A stretch of DNA of 30,989 bases, from the NCBI GenBank assembly GCA_044238145.1, contig JBIIDT010000036.1:1-30989 (forward strand). The letters are read 5' to 3'. Positions 1 through 8,282 of the stretch are shown here, piece by piece. The first letter of the stretch is position 1. Each line of letters opens with the position of its first letter. The stretch comes from QWPN01 sp044238145 (GTDB lineage Bacteria > Planctomycetota > Planctomycetia > Pirellulales > UBA1268). Under the pieces are notes generated by a model, which worked only from the letters and a program-made list of their open reading frames with translations, made no database searches and had not been told where the DNA came from. The translations under genes were made by a program, and so were the position numbers.

Positions 1-1419
1 GACGCGGCGGGATTCAATCCCGGCCGCGGCTGGCCGGAGGCCGATGCCGCGACCCTCTACGGGTGGTACACCGGCCTGGCGTACCTGTTCCCGATCGTCG
101 GCGGCATCATCGCCGACAAGCTGATCGGCACGCACCGCTCGATGCTCGTCGGCGGCCTGCTGATCACGCTCGGGCACGTGGTGCTGGCCGTCTCCGGCGT
201 CGGCAGCCTGGCCCACGACCAGGTCGGGTTGTCGCTGTTCGTGGCGGGCCTGGCCCTGATCGTGCTCGGCACGGGGCACTTCAAGCCGAGCGTTTCCGTG
301 ATGGTCGGGCAGCTCTACCCGCAGGGCGACAGCCGCCGCGACGCGGCGTTCACGATCTTCTACATGGGCATCAACCTCGGCGCCTTCCTGTGCGCGTTCA
401 TCTGTGGCACGCTCGGCGAGAAGGTGGGCTGGCACTGGGGGTTCGGCTCCGCGGCCGTCGGCATGGTCGCGGGTCTGCTCGCCTACGTGTGGCTCCGGCC
501 GCGCTACCTGGCCCACGTCGGCCTGCCGCCGGAGGGCCGCGCCGTCGGCGGCGCGCCCTTCGTCGCCGCCAGCGTCGTGCTCGCCGCCGCCTTCGGCTGG
601 GCCTATCACTCGGGCTGGGTCGCCACGGTCGACCGGCTGCTGACGCCGACGGCGGCGGGCGTGATCGCCGTCGTCGTGCTGGCGCTGGCCGTGTGGTTCG
701 TCGCCGTGCAGCGGCCCGAGGACCGCGGGCCCGTGGCCTCGATCTTCCTGTTCATGGTCTTCAACGTCTTCTTCTGGGTGGCCTTCGAGCAGGCCGGCTC
801 GTCGATCAACGTGTTCACGGAGCAGAACACCGACCGGCGGCTGTTCGGCTGGACCGTGCCCGCGACCTGGTTCCAATCGGTGAATGCGGGGCTGATCTTC
901 GTGCTCGCGCCGGCGTTCGCGGGGCTGTGGACGCGGCTGGGCCGCCGCGGGCTCGACCCCAGCCAGCCGCTCAAGATCGCCCTCGGGCTGCTGTTCCTCG
1001 GGGCGGGCTACGTGTTCATGGTCTGGGCGGGCCTGGCGGTCCGCGGCGGCGGCAAGGCGTCGATGCTCCTCATCCTCGCGACCTACTTCTGGCACACCGT
1101 CGGGGAACTGTGCCTCTCGCCGACGGGGCTGTCGTACGTGACGAAGGTGGCCCCGGTGCGGTTCGTGTCGCTGCTCATGGGCGTGTGGTTCATCTCCAGC
1201 TTCGTCGCCAACCTCGCCGGAGGCCTGATCGCGGCCCGCGTGGAAGCGATCGAGCGCGGCGAGATCGCCCTGCCGTGGCACCTCGGCGGCCAGGCCGACT
1301 TCTTCTTCCTGTTCGTGGTGTCATCGGTGGGCATGGGGCTGCTCGTGGCCGCCCTCTCCCCGCTCTTGGTGCGGCTCATCCAGGGCCGGGACCGCAGCGA
1401 TAGCGCGGTGGTCGAATGA
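1..1419 (+). CDS. POT/PTR family peptide MFS transporter (5' partial)
   Basis: Reading frame 1 is open from the first base, so the gene starts before the window; 472 residues are visible. The protein is a polytopic inner-membrane transporter. Near its start it has GWYTGLAYLFPIVGGIIAD, followed by FTIFYMGINLGAF (about residues 117-129), which is the classic signature of proton-coupled oligopeptide transporters (POT/PTR2, major facilitator superfamily). Regular hydrophobic helices follow to the end. Family knowledge gives the role as proton-driven uptake of di- and tripeptides. The first helix, which should carry the ExxER proton-coupling motif, lies outside the window and cannot be checked. 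The stop codon overlaps the start of the next gene (ATGA), so the two are probably translated together. The ATG at 142 is an internal methionine, since the upstream frame is convincingly POT-like. Confidence 0.93.
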   Translation, partial: DAAGFNPGRGWPEADAATLYGWYTGLAYLFPIVGGIIADKLIGTHRSMLVGGLLITLGHVVLAVSGVGSLAHDQVGLSLFVAGLALIVLGTGHFKPSVSVMVGQLYPQGDSRRDAAFTIFYMGINLGAFLCAFICGTLGEKVGWHWGFGSAAVGMVAGLLAYVWLRPRYLAHVGLPPEGRAVGGAPFVAASVVLAAAFGWAYHSGWVATVDRLLTPTAAGVIAVVVLALAVWFVAVQRPEDRGPVASIFLFMVFNVFFWVAFEQAGSSINVFTEQNTDRRLFGWTVPATWFQSVNAGLIFVLAPAFAGLWTRLGRRGLDPSQPLKIALGLLFLGAGYVFMVWAGLAVRGGGKASMLLILATYFWHTVGELCLSPTGLSYVTKVAPVRFVSLLMGVWFISSFVANLAGGLIAARVEAIERGEIALPWHLGGQADFFFLFVVSSVGMGLLVAALSPLLVRLIQGRDRSDSAVVE

Positions 1420-2561
1420 GCGGCGGCGGATCTCCGCGGCTCCTCGTGGTCACGATCGACCGGCTCCCCGCGTGGATCCTGCCCGCCTACGGATCGACCT
1501 GGGTGTCGACGCCGGCCCTCGATGCGCTCGCCGCACGGGGCGTGACCTTCGACCGACTGATCGCCACCGGCGACGACGACCTGGCCACGCTCCGCGACCT
1601 CGGCCTGGCGGCCTGCGCCGCCGAGGCGACGGTCGTGACCGACGCGCCGCACGTCGCGGCGGCGGCCGGCGGCGGGGACGTCAGGCTCGTCGCGGCGGAA
1701 CGTGCAGGCGCGGTCGCGGTCGACCCCGCGTGCACGAACCTGTCGCGGCTCATGGCGGCCGCCGGCGCAGCCCTGGCCGCGGACCGGCAACCGCTCGTGT
1801 GGGTGCACGCTGCGAGCCTCGGCGTCGCGTGGGACGCGCCGGTCGAGTTCCGCGAGGCCTACGCCGACCCCGAGGATCCGCCCCCCTACGCCGGCGTTGA
1901 CGTGCCCGAGATGCCGGTCGACGCCGACACCGATCCCGACCTCGTGGTCGGCATCCGCCAGGCGTTCGCTGGCCAGGTGACGCATCTCGACGCCTGCCTC
2001 GGCCCGCTTCTCGAGGCGGCTGAAGGCTGGCAGGTGCTCGTGGCGGGTGTCCGCGGCCTGGGCCTCGGCCTGCACGGCCGCGTGGGCACCGGGCCCCTCG
2101 CCCCCTTCGGCGAACTGGTGCACCTGCCGGCGATTCTCGCCGACGCGCAGGGCCGGATGTCCGCGCAGCGGTACGGCGGGCTCGTCGTGCCGTCCGACCT
2201 CGGGGCCACGCTCGCGGGGCCGCGGGTGCTGCCAGCCGCGACCGCCGCGCACGCGCCGGCCGCGGGCCGCAGCCTGGCGGGGCTGTTCGCCGCCTGGTCG
2301 ATGCCGGCCCGCGACCGCGTGGTCGTGGCCGCCACGCATGGGGCGGCGCTCGTCACGCCCGCCTGGCACCTCGTGGCCGAGGCCGGCCGACCGCCGCGGC
2401 TGTACCCCAAGCCCGACGACTACTTCGAATTGTGCGACGTCGCCGACCGCTGTCCGGCCGTCGTCGAGGAACTCGGGCCGCTGGCCGAGGCGGCCGTCGC
2501 GGGCGACGTCGGCCCGGGCTGGGAGACGCCGCTCTCGGCCGCGGCCACGACCGCCACCTGA
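1416..2561 (+). CDS. degenerate sulfatase / alkaline-phosphatase-fold protein, probably catalytically inactive
   Basis: 381 residues, starting at the ATG of an ATGA overlap with the peptide transporter. The N-terminus (LLVVTIDRLPAWILPAYG, then TPALDALAARGVTFDRL) matches the opening of sulfatases. Later parts follow the same plan: a WVHAASLG strand, QVTHLDACLGPLLEAAEG like the sulfatase 'VSxLDxxLGxLL' helix, and a VPSDLGATLAG segment like the usual 'xxDIxPTLLxLAG'. The active-site elements are missing. There is no C/S-x-P-x-R motif after the first helix, and where sulfatases have S/T-D-H-G the protein reads AGVRGLGLG (about residues 210-218). There is no signal peptide, so it should be cytoplasmic. 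By family it looks like a pseudoenzyme; its role with the transporter is unknown. The fold call is from pattern only. Confidence 0.8.
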   Translation: MSGGGSPRLLVVTIDRLPAWILPAYGSTWVSTPALDALAARGVTFDRLIATGDDDLATLRDLGLAACAAEATVVTDAPHVAAAAGGGDVRLVAAERAGAVAVDPACTNLSRLMAAAGAALAADRQPLVWVHAASLGVAWDAPVEFREAYADPEDPPPYAGVDVPEMPVDADTDPDLVVGIRQAFAGQVTHLDACLGPLLEAAEGWQVLVAGVRGLGLGLHGRVGTGPLAPFGELVHLPAILADAQGRMSAQRYGGLVVPSDLGATLAGPRVLPAATAAHAPAAGRSLAGLFAAWSMPARDRVVVAATHGAALVTPAWHLVAEAGRPPRLYPKPDDYFELCDVADRCPAVVEELGPLAEAAVAGDVGPGWETPLSAAATTAT

Positions 2562-2599
2562 CCGCGTTTTCGGGCCTCTTTTCCCTCGGCAAACACGCT

Positions 2600-2628
2600 T
2601 TGCCCGGCCCGCGGCCGACCGCTACCAT
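2600..2628 (+). promoter_or_regulatory. putative sigma-70-type promoter for the 1352-residue protein gene
   Basis: TTGCCC (2600-2605) and TACCAT (2623-2628) are separated by 17 nt, each matching four of six consensus positions. The start codon is 57 nt beyond the -10 box. The same TACCAT -10 box occurs in front of the tRNA-Ser gene. It lies in the only sizeable gap (2562-2684) of this gene group, which otherwise shows no clear terminator. Confidence 0.45.
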
Positions 2629-2684
2629 CCCGCCCCCTCCGCGGCTGCGCCGCCCGCCCGTGGAGGTCCGCCCGGATCGCGCCC

Positions 2685-5600
2685 ATGCCGCCGCCCGCCC
2701 GCCGCCGCTTCCGCGTCGCCGCCCTGCTGCTCGTCGGGCTCGTGCTGCGCGGCAGCGCCGCGGCGAGCGACCTGCCCGTCGCCGGCGCCCTGGCCGCCGT
2801 GGCCCGCGCGGACGCGCGGCCCGTCGCGATCCGCGTGCAGTGGGGCGGTGGCAAGCCACGGGCCTGGACCGGCGCGATCGCCGTGACCACCGCCGGCGCC
2901 GCAGCCGTGCCCGAGTGGCGGACGCTGTGCACCGAGCCCGACGCCGCGGCCCTGCTCCACGACTCCGGCACCGAGATCGCCGTCCACCAGCCGCGACCGA
3001 TCGCGGCCGACGGCGTCGAACTCTCGATCGCCGAGTGGCGGACCGCGCGGGTCCGGGTACGGCTGGCGGCCGCCTCGGGCGGGCAGCCGGAGACGGTCGT
3101 CGAGGTGGCGGTGGCCGACGTGCTTTCGGCGGCCGTGCAGCAGCAGCTCGACGGAGATGGCAACCGGCTCACGATCCGCCAGGCGACGGGCGACCCGCTG
3201 CGGGTCGTGATCGCCGATCCGGAGGCTGCCGCGGGCCGCGCGGCCGTGCGGCGGCCCGGCGAGCGGGTGCGGTTGCGGGTCGATCCGCTGCTGCCGGTGC
3301 GGGCCGATCAGTCGAGTCGCTTCGAGCTGCGAGTGCGGCTCCTCGCCGGGCCGAAGGGGGAGCCCCACGACGCCCAGGCGGTGCCGATCGTGCCTCGCGA
3401 CGTCGCGGCCGACGCGGCGGGTGACCGAAGGCTGACGCGGTTCGAGCCGGTGGAGTTCGAGATCGCGCTGCCCGACCGCGAGGGGGGCTGCGACGTCGAT
3501 CTGCAGGTGGTGGAGGTCGGCAGCCTGCGCTGGTCGCGGACGCTGGCGGGCCGAACCGTCCAACTGGTGGCCGTGCGGGACACGCCGCCTCCCCAGTCGA
3601 CCGGCGGCTGGAAGCTCGTGCACGAGGTCGATCCAGGCAGTCCGCGGCTGCACGAGCGGCTGCGGCGGCTGCCCGGCACCGGCCTGGGCATGCCCGCGCT
3701 TCCGTTGCCCGCGGTGCCGCTGCCAGCTTTTCCGCGACCGACCATGACGCTCCCCAACGTCCAGCTTCCCAGCGTGCAACTGCCGAACGTTCCGCTCCCC
3801 AAGATGCCGTCCGTCGGCCTGCCGCCGATGGCCTCGATGGTGCCGCGGTTCAGCGGCCTGCTGGTCGCGGGCCACTCGACGGTCGAGCCGCATGCCCTCG
3901 GGCTGATGCTGCTCCTGCCGCCCGCGAAGGCGGCCGGCGAGCCGGCCTGGGAGGGGATCGTGCTCGCCGGCGCTCAGCCCGGCGTGCCGCACGCGGTGGA
4001 GATCGAGTACCCGTCCGATCAGGATGCGGTGGTCGGCGCCGCCGTGCTGGAGCTCGACGCGACGGCCGCCACCGTGGAGGTGCGGCACGCCGGCGGCTTC
4101 GAGGTCCGCCGTGACGCCTACGGGCCGCAGCCCGAACTGCGGCGGCACCGGTTCGTGTTCTGGCCCACGACGCGGCACCCGCTCGTCGTCGTGTCGAATC
4201 CCTCGACCCGACGGTCGGCCACGGTCGGCAAGGTGCGGATCTTCTCCGGCCCGGATCGGCTGCCGGCCGCGGAGGGCGGGGGAGGCACGGGTCCGCGGCG
4301 CACGTTCGCGATCCTGCCGACGCCCGACTTCGCCTTCTGGGGCGGCGTCGAGCGGGTGGATGCCGCCACCGGCCGCAGCGCGGCCGATTGGGATACGCAC
4401 CTCGCCGCGGTCCGCCACTCGGCCGAGTGGCTCGCGAGCCGGGCCGCGGCGGGCGGCCTCGTCACCGTCTACGCCCAGGGCGCCGCCGCCTGGCCCTCGC
4501 CGTTGACCCGGCACGCGCCGCGGTGGGGCAGCGGCGCGGCCCAGGACACCGGGCTCGACCCGCAGCCGAAGGATGTCCTCGACCTCGTGTGCCGCGTCTA
4601 CGCGGCGGAGGGGCTGAAGCTCGTGCCCGGCATGGCGTTCGACGGACCGCTGCCGGAACTGGAGGCGGCCCTGGCGGCGGGCGGGGACACCGCCACCGGC
4701 ATCGCCTGCGTGGGCCGTGACGGGCGACCGCTGCGGACGCCGCACGGCGTGCACTACAACGTGCTCGACCCGCGGGTGCAGCAGGCCGTGGAGCGACAGG
4801 TCCGCGAGCTCGCCGCCCGGGTGCGGGGCTGCGGCGCCGTGGAGGGCGTGGCGGTGCTGCTCTCGCACGAGGGCTGGCTGCACCTGCCCGGCGCGGCCGC
4901 GGCGCTCGACGACGCCACGTTCAAGCGATTCCTCGACTCGGTCAATGCCCGGGAGCCGGACACGGGGCCGGACCGGTTCGCCGGCCGGGCCGCGATGGTC
5001 GAGGGCCGGCTGCGCGACCTGTGGCTGGAGTGGCGGGCCGACGTCGTGGCCGCGTTTCATCAGCGGCTGGCGGCGGCGGTCGTCGAACACGACCCGCGGC
5101 TCGCGCTCCACATCGTGCCCACCACGCTGTTCGCCGCCGGCGACCTCGCCACCCGCTTCCGGCCGCGGCTCGGCGTCGAGCCGGCGGCGGTCGACGCGAT
5201 GCGGGAGGCCGGCCTCGATCCGCTGCGGAGCACCGCGCACCCGCAGGTCGTCTTCGCGTCGCCGCACGTGCACACGGCCGCCGACGGCCTCGTCGACGCC
5301 GGCACCGTCGCCGCCGCCAACCTCGCCCCGACACTGGCCGAGGCGGCGCGTGCCGCCCGACGGCGGAGCATCGCGATCATCGAGCAGCCGGTGTCCTGCG
5401 ACGTGCGGCCGATCGCGGCCCACGGCCCGTTCGGCAACGCCACGCCGACCGGCGATCTCCCGCTGCACGCGGTGCCCACCGGCTCCGCAGCCGACCGGCC
5501 GCTCGCCGAGGCGCTCGTGGCGGCCGACGCCGAGGTCGTGTTCGACATGCGGCTCGTCGTCGGCGAGGTGGCGGCGCCGTCGCGGGCGTTCGCGGCCCTT

Positions 5601-6743
5601 CCCGGCGGCACGCTCGAGACGGTCACGGGCCTGCCGTTCCCTGTCGTGATCCGCCTGCAGCGGGCGGCCGGCACGACGTGGATGCGGGTGGTCAACGCCG
5701 CCGCGGCGCCTGGCGTGATCCGCATCGGCCTCGACGGCCGTCCGGCGGCGGTCGTCGACGCGGTAGACCGCTCGCGGCTGGAGATCGCTCCTGACGGCGT
5801 GGCGACCGTGCCGGTCGGAGCCTGGGGGGTGCGGACGCTCCTCGTCGACGGCGACGTGACGGTCCGCAGCGCGCGGATCGACTACGAAGCCGCCGTGCAG
5901 GCCGCGGTCGCGGCCCGGGTGCAGGATCTGCGGCGGCGGCGGGCCGCGCTGGAGATGCCGACGCCGCTCGAGGTGCTCGACAATCCCGGGTTCGACGTCG
6001 GACCGGAGGATGCCGCGACGTTCACCGATCGGGCGGGCGGTCGCCCCGCGGCCGTGACGGGCTGGGAACTCGTGGAGCAGCGCCGCGGCACGCTCGAACT
6101 CGTGGCCGGGAGGCCCGCTGGCACCGGTGGCCCGGGTCGCGGCCTTGCCTTCGCCTCGGCCAACGGGCTGGCCTCGCTCCACAGCAACCCGTTTCCGCCG
6201 CCGGCGACCGGACGGGTGAGCGTGGGCTGCTGGCTGCGGCTCCAGGACGGCGGCGGGCAGCCGCCGCTGCGGATCGCGCTCGAGGGCGTGCACGAGGACC
6301 GCGAGTACTACCGGTTCGCCCCCGTGGGCGGCCTGGCGGGAGGCCGGCCGCTGACCGGGGAGTGGGCCCAGTTCGTGCTCCCGGTGGACGACCTGCCGAC
6401 GGCGGGCGTCGAATCGCTTCGCGTGCGGTTCGACCTGCTCGGCCCGGGGGCCGTGATGATCGACGACGTCGGCGTCTACGACCTGGCCTTCGAGGAGTCG
6501 CAGCGGGTGCAGTTGGCGCGGATGATCGATCGCTTCGACCAGGCGCTGGCGACCCGCGACGTGGGCGGCTGCGTCGTCGGCCTCGACGGCCACTGGCCGC
6601 GGTTTCTCGCCGAGTTCATCTCCGACGCGGCCGTGGCCCGGATGGCGGCCGTGCCCGCGCCCCCCGGATCCGGTCCGCCGACTCCCGACAAGCCCGCCGC
6701 CCCGGGCACGATGCGAGATCGCGTCAAGGGCTGGTGGCGCTGA
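2685..6743 (+). CDS. large secreted family-10-glycosidase-like TIM-barrel protein with LP pentapeptide linker and C-terminal jelly-roll domain
   Basis: 1352 residues. The ATG at 2685 has GGAGG at 2662-2666 (a rather long spacing) and begins a signal peptide with an RRRFR n-region, a Leu/Val core and an AAAS cleavage region. Residues about 30-330 look like beta-rich extracellular domains. Residues 341-375 are seven tandem pentapeptides of type L-P-x-V/F/M-x, such as LPNVQ, LPSVQ and LPNVP. From about 538 to 900 the order of segments resembles GHL10/family-10-like glycosidases: VTVYAQG, a DVLDLVCRVYAAEGLKLVP strand-helix, YNVLDPRVQQAVERQVREL, and VAVLLSHEGW with a candidate acid at E729. Residues about 1090-1280 (LDNPGFDVG to VMIDDVGVYDL) resemble a CBM4/9-type jelly roll. 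Substrate and activity cannot be named. The stop lies one base from the stop of the convergent HIT gene. Confidence 0.82.
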   Translation: MPPPARRRFRVAALLLVGLVLRGSAAASDLPVAGALAAVARADARPVAIRVQWGGGKPRAWTGAIAVTTAGAAAVPEWRTLCTEPDAAALLHDSGTEIAVHQPRPIAADGVELSIAEWRTARVRVRLAAASGGQPETVVEVAVADVLSAAVQQQLDGDGNRLTIRQATGDPLRVVIADPEAAAGRAAVRRPGERVRLRVDPLLPVRADQSSRFELRVRLLAGPKGEPHDAQAVPIVPRDVAADAAGDRRLTRFEPVEFEIALPDREGGCDVDLQVVEVGSLRWSRTLAGRTVQLVAVRDTPPPQSTGGWKLVHEVDPGSPRLHERLRRLPGTGLGMPALPLPAVPLPAFPRPTMTLPNVQLPSVQLPNVPLPKMPSVGLPPMASMVPRFSGLLVAGHSTVEPHALGLMLLLPPAKAAGEPAWEGIVLAGAQPGVPHAVEIEYPSDQDAVVGAAVLELDATAATVEVRHAGGFEVRRDAYGPQPELRRHRFVFWPTTRHPLVVVSNPSTRRSATVGKVRIFSGPDRLPAAEGGGGTGPRRTFAILPTPDFAFWGGVERVDAATGRSAADWDTHLAAVRHSAEWLASRAAAGGLVTVYAQGAAAWPSPLTRHAPRWGSGAAQDTGLDPQPKDVLDLVCRVYAAEGLKLVPGMAFDGPLPELEAALAAGGDTATGIACVGRDGRPLRTPHGVHYNVLDPRVQQAVERQVRELAARVRGCGAVEGVAVLLSHEGWLHLPGAAAALDDATFKRFLDSVNAREPDTGPDRFAGRAAMVEGRLRDLWLEWRADVVAAFHQRLAAAVVEHDPRLALHIVPTTLFAAGDLATRFRPRLGVEPAAVDAMREAGLDPLRSTAHPQVVFASPHVHTAADGLVDAGTVAAANLAPTLAEAARAARRRSIAIIEQPVSCDVRPIAAHGPFGNATPTGDLPLHAVPTGSAADRPLAEALVAADAEVVFDMRLVVGEVAAPSRAFAALPGGTLETVTGLPFPVVIRLQRAAGTTWMRVVNAAAAPGVIRIGLDGRPAAVVDAVDRSRLEIAPDGVATVPVGAWGVRTLLVDGDVTVRSARIDYEAAVQAAVAARVQDLRRRRAALEMPTPLEVLDNPGFDVGPEDAATFTDRAGGRPAAVTGWELVEQRRGTLELVAGRPAGTGGPGRGLAFASANGLASLHSNPFPPPATGRVSVGCWLRLQDGGGQPPLRIALEGVHEDREYYRFAPVGGLAGGRPLTGEWAQFVLPVDDLPTAGVESLRVRFDLLGPGAVMIDDVGVYDLAFEESQRVQLARMIDRFDQALATRDVGGCVVGLDGHWPRFLAEFISDAAVARMAAVPAPPGSGPPTPDKPAAPGTMRDRVKGWWR

Positions 6744-6744
6744 C

Positions 6745-7086
6745 TCAGCCCGGCGGCCAGCCGAGCCGGCGGCCGCCGAGGAGGTGCACGTGGAGGTGGT
6801 CGACCGACTGACCGCCGTCGCGGCCGCAGTTGACGACCAGCCGGTAGCCGTCGGCGAGGCCGAGCCTGGCAGCGAGCTGCGTGGCCACGAGGACGAGGTG
6901 GCCGAGCAGATCGGCGTCGGCGGGCGCGACGGCCGCCAGCGACACGATCGGCCGCTTGGGAATCACGAGCACGTGGACGGGCGCCTGCGGCGCGACGTCG
7001 TGGAACGCGAGGCACAGGTCGTCCTCGTGCTCGATGCGGGCCGGGATCTCGCGGCGGATGATCCGCCCGAAGATCGTGTCAGCCAT
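6745..7086 (-). CDS. HIT (histidine triad) family hydrolase, HINT-like
   Basis: 113 residues, a typical length for HINT proteins. The N-terminus (DTIFGRIIRREIPARIEHEDD) and VPVHVL-type strand (APVHVLVIPKRPI) are typical, and the triad HLHVHLL lies at residues 97-103 with H99 as the expected nucleophile. Family knowledge: a cytoplasmic nucleoside phosphoramidase or AMP-lysine hydrolase. The start at 7086 is chosen because homologues begin just before 'DTIFG'. The ATG overlaps by 8 nt the end of the upstream minus-strand gene, which points to coupled translation. The 3' end abuts the convergent plus-strand gene with one base between the stop codons, so any terminator must lie inside the neighbour's coding sequence. 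Confidence 0.95.
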   Translation of the reverse strand: MADTIFGRIIRREIPARIEHEDDLCLAFHDVAPQAPVHVLVIPKRPIVSLAAVAPADADLLGHLVLVATQLAARLGLADGYRLVVNCGRDGGQSVDHLHVHLLGGRRLGWPPG

Positions 7087-7438
7087 CGGCCGGGTTCGCC
7101 GGAGGATCGACCGGACCGGCGTCGGTCGCGGCGGCCACGTCCTGGCCGGCGCCGGCCGCCTTCCGGGTGCGGCGGCGGGGCGCCTTCGGCACCGCCCACT
7201 CCTTGGTGAGCGACTCGAAGACCTCGGGGGTCTCGTAGCGGATGACGTTGCGCCCCTCGGGCATCGGCCCCACCAGGGTGCGGAACACCGGCGCACCGCG
7301 GAGCCGCAGGTCGGTGCTGCAGTCGTCCGCGCCGACCTGGAGGTGGGTGCGGAGGATGCCGTCCGCCGATTCGAAGTCGTGGATCACGAGTTCGCCGTCG
7401 GCGCCGCGGGTCACGAGCCGCCAGGTGTCTTTTGCCAT
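7079..7438 (-). CDS. conserved-looking 119-residue hypothetical protein
   Basis: Starts at ATG 7438 with GAGGA a few bases upstream; the in-frame extension further upstream is Arg/Gly/Pro-rich and does not look coded. The first 80 residues form a compact, soluble, mixed alpha/beta protein (MAKDTWRLVTRGADGELVIH..., then THLQVGADDC, VFRTLVGPMPEGRNVIRYET). The last 35 residues change to a basic stretch (KAPRRRTRKAAG) and an Ala/Asp/Pro tail, likely disordered. I do not recognise a named family and give no function. It lacks a signal peptide and membrane segments. It overlaps the HIT gene by 8 nt in the same direction, so both are probably one transcription unit. Confidence 0.75.
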   Translation of the reverse strand: MAKDTWRLVTRGADGELVIHDFESADGILRTHLQVGADDCSTDLRLRGAPVFRTLVGPMPEGRNVIRYETPEVFESLTKEWAVPKAPRRRTRKAAGAGQDVAAATDAGPVDPPANPADG

Positions 7439-7649
7439 CGTTTCCTCGGTGTGGGCGAAGCCCGCGGCCGGTCCACCGCCCGGCTCCGCTCCGGAAGGGG
7501 AATCGGCCGGCAGGCGGGCCGCGTTGCACCGGTCCGTCGCGAGCCGGTGCCGCCCGCACGACGGGGCGCCGCCGGCATGCCGGGTGCATCCGGCAGAGCC
7601 GGTGCGACCCGCCCGCGGCGCCCGTCCCGGCCGCGTGCCCGCGGCGGCC

Positions 7650-7678
7650 TTGAGGCGGTGTCCTGGGTCGCCTACCAT
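7650..7678 (+). promoter_or_regulatory. putative sigma-70-type promoter of tRNA-Ser
   Basis: TTGAGG (7650-7655), a 17-nt spacer and TACCAT (7673-7678); each box matches four of six consensus bases. The first base of the mature tRNA is at 7686, 8 nt beyond the -10 box, so transcription could begin almost exactly at the tRNA 5' end. The rest of the 7439-7685 gap shows only GC-rich sequence, including the perfect palindrome CCGGCATGCCGG at 7572-7583, and no gene. Confidence 0.55.
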
Positions 7679-7685
7679 CGTCCCC

Positions 7686-7767
7686 GGAGGGTAAGCGAAT
7701 GGCTAGCGGTCTGACTCGAAATCAGATGCCGGGAAACCGGTTGCGGGTTCGAATCCCGTGCCCTCCG
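7686..7767 (+). tRNA. tRNA-Ser (anticodon CGA)
   Basis: Read by folding. The acceptor stem GGAGGGT (7686-7692) pairs with GCCCTCC (7760-7766), followed by the G discriminator typical of serine. The anticodon stem TCTGA/TCAGA encloses loop CTCGAAA, giving anticodon CGA (7717-7719) for codon UCG. A long variable arm CCGG-GAAA-CCGG confirms a class II tRNA, and the T arm is GCGGG-TTCGAAT-CCCGT. CCA is not encoded. The D arm is short (17 nt between acceptor and anticodon stems) and forms only two or three weak pairs. Confidence 0.95.
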
Positions 7768-7922
7768 TTTCACGCCTGCTCCGCGATCGGGGCGCGGCCG
7801 GGCTGACCAGCAGCGCCGGCCATCCGGGCCTGTGGGCAATCGCCGCACACCGCAACCTTCCCGGCCCCTGGCCGTTGAAGGCAGCGGAGCCCCCCTCTTT
7901 CCCGCGACAGGAGTCCCGAGCC

Positions 7923-8282
7923 ATGTCCATGAAAGCCATCCTCGTTGCCGTGCTGTTCGTCACCATGGGCTGGTGCGTGAGTCGGCCGGCCGTGGCCGCG
8001 CCCGGCCAGGACGCGGCAGGCCGGGCCGAGAAGCGCCGGCAGGCGATGGAGAAGTTCGACGCCAACGGCAACGGCCGACTGGATCCGGAAGAGCGCGAAG
8101 CCGCCCGCGCCGCGATGCAGAAGCGTCGGGCCGACGGGGGCGGCAAGGGGCCGGCCGGCGCCGGGGCCGATCCGGAACGCCGCCGCAAGATGCTGGAGCG
8201 ATTCGACAAGGACGGCGACGGGAAGCTCAGCGAGAGCGAGCGGGCCGCAGCCAAGGAAGCCCGCCCGAAGCGGGACCGCTGA
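7923..8282 (+). CDS. small secreted EF-hand calcium-binding protein
   Basis: 119 residues. The ATG at 7923 has AGGAG at 7909-7913 with good spacing; a second Met two codons on is also possible. Residues 1 to about 26 are a signal peptide (KAILVAVLFVTMGW core, VAA cleavage region). Two EF-hand loops follow: FDANGNGRLDPEE at about residues 44-56 and FDKDGDGKLSESE at about 97-109. Both keep the Asp/Asn ligands and the final Glu, so calcium binding is likely. The stretch between them and the C-terminus is rich in Lys, Arg, Ala and Glu. Planctomycetes carry many such short EF-hand proteins, mostly of unknown role. It stands alone between the tRNA and the ECF sigma gene, with a weak CCGGG/CCCGG hairpin just downstream. 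Confidence 0.88.
   Translation: MSMKAILVAVLFVTMGWCVSRPAVAAPGQDAAGRAEKRRQAMEKFDANGNGRLDPEEREAARAAMQKRRADGGGKGPAGAGADPERRRKMLERFDKDGDGKLSESERAAAKEARPKRDR

Noticed and set aside
3705..3809. Pentapeptide tract considered as a DNA tandem repeat or CRISPR-like array
   Set aside because: The repetition is at amino-acid level with varied codons; there are no spacers or identical DNA units.
2622..6593. Very long open frame on the minus strand opposite the 1352-residue protein gene
   Set aside because: The product is Arg/Gly/His/Pro-rich without domains, as expected from the complementary strand of high-GC coding DNA; the plus-strand protein has a signal peptide and domain patterns.
7572..7583. Perfect palindrome CCGGCATGCCGG upstream of tRNA-Ser
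   Set aside because: Short G+C palindromes are expected by chance in such sequence, and it is not placed at a promoter box.
7439..7678. N-terminal extension of the 119-residue minus-strand protein
   Set aside because: The extension is Arg/Gly/Ala/Pro-rich without structure, crosses the tRNA promoter, and ATG 7438 has a good ribosome site.
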